This document shows, in pieces, positions 62,262 through 64,000 of a DNA stretch of 64,000 nucleotides (within the stretch, counting starts at the first letter, position 1; the number at the start of each line of letters is the position of its first letter). The position numbers were made by a program, and so were the translations under genes. This DNA comes from Psychrobacter maritimus (GTDB lineage: Bacteria; Pseudomonadota; Gammaproteobacteria; Pseudomonadales; Moraxellaceae), in the NCBI RefSeq assembly GCF_904846345.1, contig NZ_CAJHAJ010000001.1:648030-712029 (forward strand), read 5' to 3'. The notes under the pieces were generated by a model, which saw only the letters and a program-made list of their open reading frames with translations, did not search any database and was not told the DNA's origin.

Positions 62262-62750
62262 TTAACCAATAAAGATACCAACGAACCAATTAAAAAAGTT
62301 ATCTAATAACCAAACAAGGAAGCCAACAATCGCAATCATGACAAGCACTTGCCATGTGTATTGAAAGGTTTCATCTTTGCCTGGCCATGTGACTCGGCGC
62401 AGCTCAACGGCCGCATCTTTTAATAATATTTTAAAAGCGCGACCTTGATTTGTTAATGCCAAGCACACGAAAGCAATGATAACCAGCGCCGCGATAATAC
62501 CAATACGCACCCAAACATCATTGGCAGGTTGCCAATAGCCAGGTAAGTATTGATTAACTAACGTTGCACCAATTAAAATCGCTGCGGCTAATAGCCACAA
62601 AATCACATCTTTTACTGAACCAGTTTTAGCAACTTCAACAGCAGTCGATTGATTGCCAGCTGAAACGTGCTTATCTTTGGACAGCATTCCACCAGCAACT
62701 GCCTTGGCATCAGATAACTTAGTCTCGAGGTTATCTTGATTATTGCTCAT
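62262..62750 (-). CDS. secE: Protein translocase subunit SecE
   Basis: Essential part of the SecYEG channel. The 162-residue protein is the three-helix gammaproteobacterial form: membrane helices at about 48-66, 82-102 and 133-158, with the conserved amphipathic segment AVELRRVTWPGKDETFQYT before the last helix. The N-terminal ~45 residues are polar. It lies between tRNA-Trp and nusG. Confidence 0.95.
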   Translation of the reverse strand: MSNNQDNLETKLSDAKAVAGGMLSKDKHVSAGNQSTAVEVAKTGSVKDVILWLLAAAILIGATLVNQYLPGYWQPANDVWVRIGIIAALVIIAFVCLALTNQGRAFKILLKDAAVELRRVTWPGKDETFQYTWQVLVMIAIVGFLVWLLDNFFNWFVGIFIG

Positions 62751-62801
62751 AAAGAACTCACTTCGGAGATGGTGGGGTATGACAAAGATGTGATAAGAAG
62801 A

Positions 62802-62877
62802 TGGCAGGCGATGTAGGACTCGAACCTACAACCCTCGGTTTTGGAGACCGATGCTCTACCAATTGAGCCAATCGCCT
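62802..62877 (-). tRNA. tRNA-Trp (CCA anticodon)
   Basis: A 76-base cloverleaf on the minus strand. Acceptor arms AGGCGAT and ATCGCCT pair, the discriminator G is followed by an encoded CCA (62802-62804), the T-loop reads GGTTCGAGTCC and the anticodon CCA is the complement of 62842-62844. It lies between tuf and secE, as in pseudomonads. Confidence 0.95.
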
Positions 62878-62895
62878 ATGGGTGTAAAGGACAGC

Positions 62896-62923
62896 ATTAT
62901 ACAATATTTGGCATAGAATGCAA
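62896..62923 (-). promoter_or_regulatory. Promoter of tRNA-Trp-secE-nusG
   Basis: On the minus strand TTGCAT (62918-62923), a 16-base spacer and a perfect TATAAT (62896-62901) lie 18 bases upstream of the tRNA 5' end, with a GC-containing discriminator (gctgtcc). Confidence 0.7.
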
Positions 62924-63192
62924 GCATTTAGGAATAAAATTCTTCTATCACCTTAATGTCACTATTCTGAAACCTTATTATCTAAACACTTTATATGCAT
63001 AATAATCTTAAATATTTAGCATAAAAGGTGCTGATAAGCTGCAGCGTTAATATAGCAAGCTCAGTCAAGAATTACAATAGATAGCAAGCAGGTTTAAAAA
63101 CGAATTTTTATAAATACAGTTAAAATGGGAATATCTTCTTATTCAAGCCTACTCTTCAACCATTCATATTTAATCACTTATTCTACACCCAC

Positions 63193-63228
63193 AAAAAAAG
63201 CCACCCTCTTACAAGGATGGCTTTTTTA
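63193..63228 (-). terminator. tuf terminator
   Basis: aaaaaaagccacc and ggatggctttttt form a stem with a T-run on the minus strand, about 50 bases after the tuf stop. Confidence 0.85.
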
Positions 63229-63278
63229 TTACTGCTTAACGTGATCAGATTGCTCTGATAGCGTTAGTGCTTTAATGC

Positions 63279-64000
63279 TTAGCTAAGTACGTTAGCAACA
63301 ACACCAGCACCTACAGTACGGCCGCCTTCACGAATAGCGAAGCGTAGACCTTTGTCCATAGCGATTGGGTGGATAAGCTCTACGCCCATCTCAACGTTGT
63401 CACCAGGCATGACCATTTCAGTACCGTCTTGTAATTGGATTGCGCCAGTTACGTCAGTAGTACGGAAGTAGAACTGTGGACGATAGCCGTTTAGGAATGG
63501 TGTGTGACGACCACCCTCTTCTTTTGACAGTACGTATACTTCAGCGTCAAACTTGGTGTGAGGAGTGATAGAACCTGGCTTAGCAAGTACTTGGCCACGT
63601 TGTACGTCTTCACGCTTAGTACCACGTAGTAGTACGCCACAGTTTTCGCCTGCACGACCTTCGTCAAGCAGTTTACGGAACATCTCTACACCAGTACAGG
63701 TGGTTTTTTGCGTGTCACGGATACCAACGATTTCGATCTCGTCACCAACACGTACGATACCAGATTCAACACGACCAGTAACAACAGTACCACGACCTGA
63801 GATTGAGAAGACGTCTTCGATTGGCATTAGGAATGCTTTGTCGATGTCACGCTCTGGCTCTGGGATATAAGTATCTAGGATACCTAGTAGTTCTACTACG
63901 GCTGGTTGGCCATATTTGCCTTCGTCGCCTTTAAGGGCTTGGGTGGCTGAACCTTTTACGATTGGGGTGTCATCACCTGGGAAGTCGTAGTCGTTAAGAA
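63279..64000 (-). CDS. tuf: Elongation factor Tu (partial, 5' end outside window)
   Basis: Delivers aminoacyl-tRNA to the ribosome as a GTPase. The frame is open through the right edge, so only the C-terminal ~240 residues are seen. They include the end of the G domain, then [63 protein letters not shown] sequence and the terminal [15 protein letters not shown]. An internal Met at 63827 is not the start. It heads the tRNA-Trp-secE-nusG block, as in Pseudomonas. Confidence 0.95.
   Translation of the reverse strand, partial: LNDYDFPGDDTPIVKGSATQALKGDEGKYGQPAVVELLGILDTYIPEPERDIDKAFLMPIEDVFSISGRGTVVTGRVESGIVRVGDEIEIVGIRDTQKTTCTGVEMFRKLLDEGRAGENCGVLLRGTKREDVQRGQVLAKPGSITPHTKFDAEVYVLSKEEGGRHTPFLNGYRPQFYFRTTDVTGAIQLQDGTEMVMPGDNVEMGVELIHPIAMDKGLRFAIREGGRTVGAGVVANVLS

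Larger units (their letters stand above)
62878..63278. promoter_or_regulatory. Spacer between tuf and tRNA-Trp, 401 bp
   Basis: It contains the tuf terminator at its tuf end and the promoter of tRNA-Trp/secE/nusG at the other; the middle (about 62930-63190) is AT-rich with nothing recognised. Confidence 0.6.

Overview
The window reads as chromosomal DNA of a Moraxellaceae gammaproteobacterium, most likely Psychrobacter. The basis is moderate-to-low GC, protein sequences that sit between Acinetobacter and Pseudomonas types, type IV pilus genes in the Pseudomonadales order, HemJ as the protoporphyrinogen oxidase, and Asn/Gln-rich linkers in otherwise conserved proteins. The genus is an inference from recall, not from a database search.

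Layout. 1-5.7 kb: two YbjQ-type genes, a UPF0149 gene, a small acidic protein, and a Smp/YtjB-like membrane gene divergent from serB. 5.8-12.9 kb: a DUF368 transporter-like protein, a small membrane protein, an SCP2 protein, bioB, hemJ, a secreted NlpC/P60-like protein, a membrane protein and rph. 13-19.3 kb: two tandem long-chain acyl-CoA ligases and a lipoprotein with a von Willebrand A domain. 19.7-22 kb: parC. 22.2-29.8 kb is the most accessory-looking part: a BLUF-like protein, membrane proteins, a hemerythrin-like protein, a Cof-type HAD phosphatase, an SDR oxidoreductase, an orphan polyamine-binding lipoprotein and a FUSC protein. 30-48.6 kb: gltD and gltB, a SPOR-domain gene, aroB, aroK and pilQPONM, then divergent ponA. 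This matches the ponA/pilMNOPQ/aroK/aroB/SPOR/gltBD neighbourhood known from Pseudomonas. 48.8-64 kb: a DUF6586-like gene, then the transcription-translation block on the minus strand (tuf, tRNA-Trp, secE, nusG, rplK, rplA, rplJ, rplL, rpoB, rpoC). It carries a recognisable L10 leader and an unusually long rplL-rpoB spacer with a strong terminator-like hairpin.

Most transcription units end in clear rho-independent terminators, several usable from both sides. pilM to pilP are joined by 1- to 4-base start/stop overlaps, which implies translational coupling. ParC and RpoB have wild-type residues at the classical quinolone and rifampicin resistance positions.

I found no convincing undescribed multi-gene system. 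The best leads are a roughly 150-bp structured non-coding element at 11392-11545 with crossing complementary arms, a divergent BLUF protein at 22188-22667, the structured or long spacers inside the ribosomal-protein/RNA polymerase block, and palindromes upstream of the acyl-CoA ligase and serB genes.
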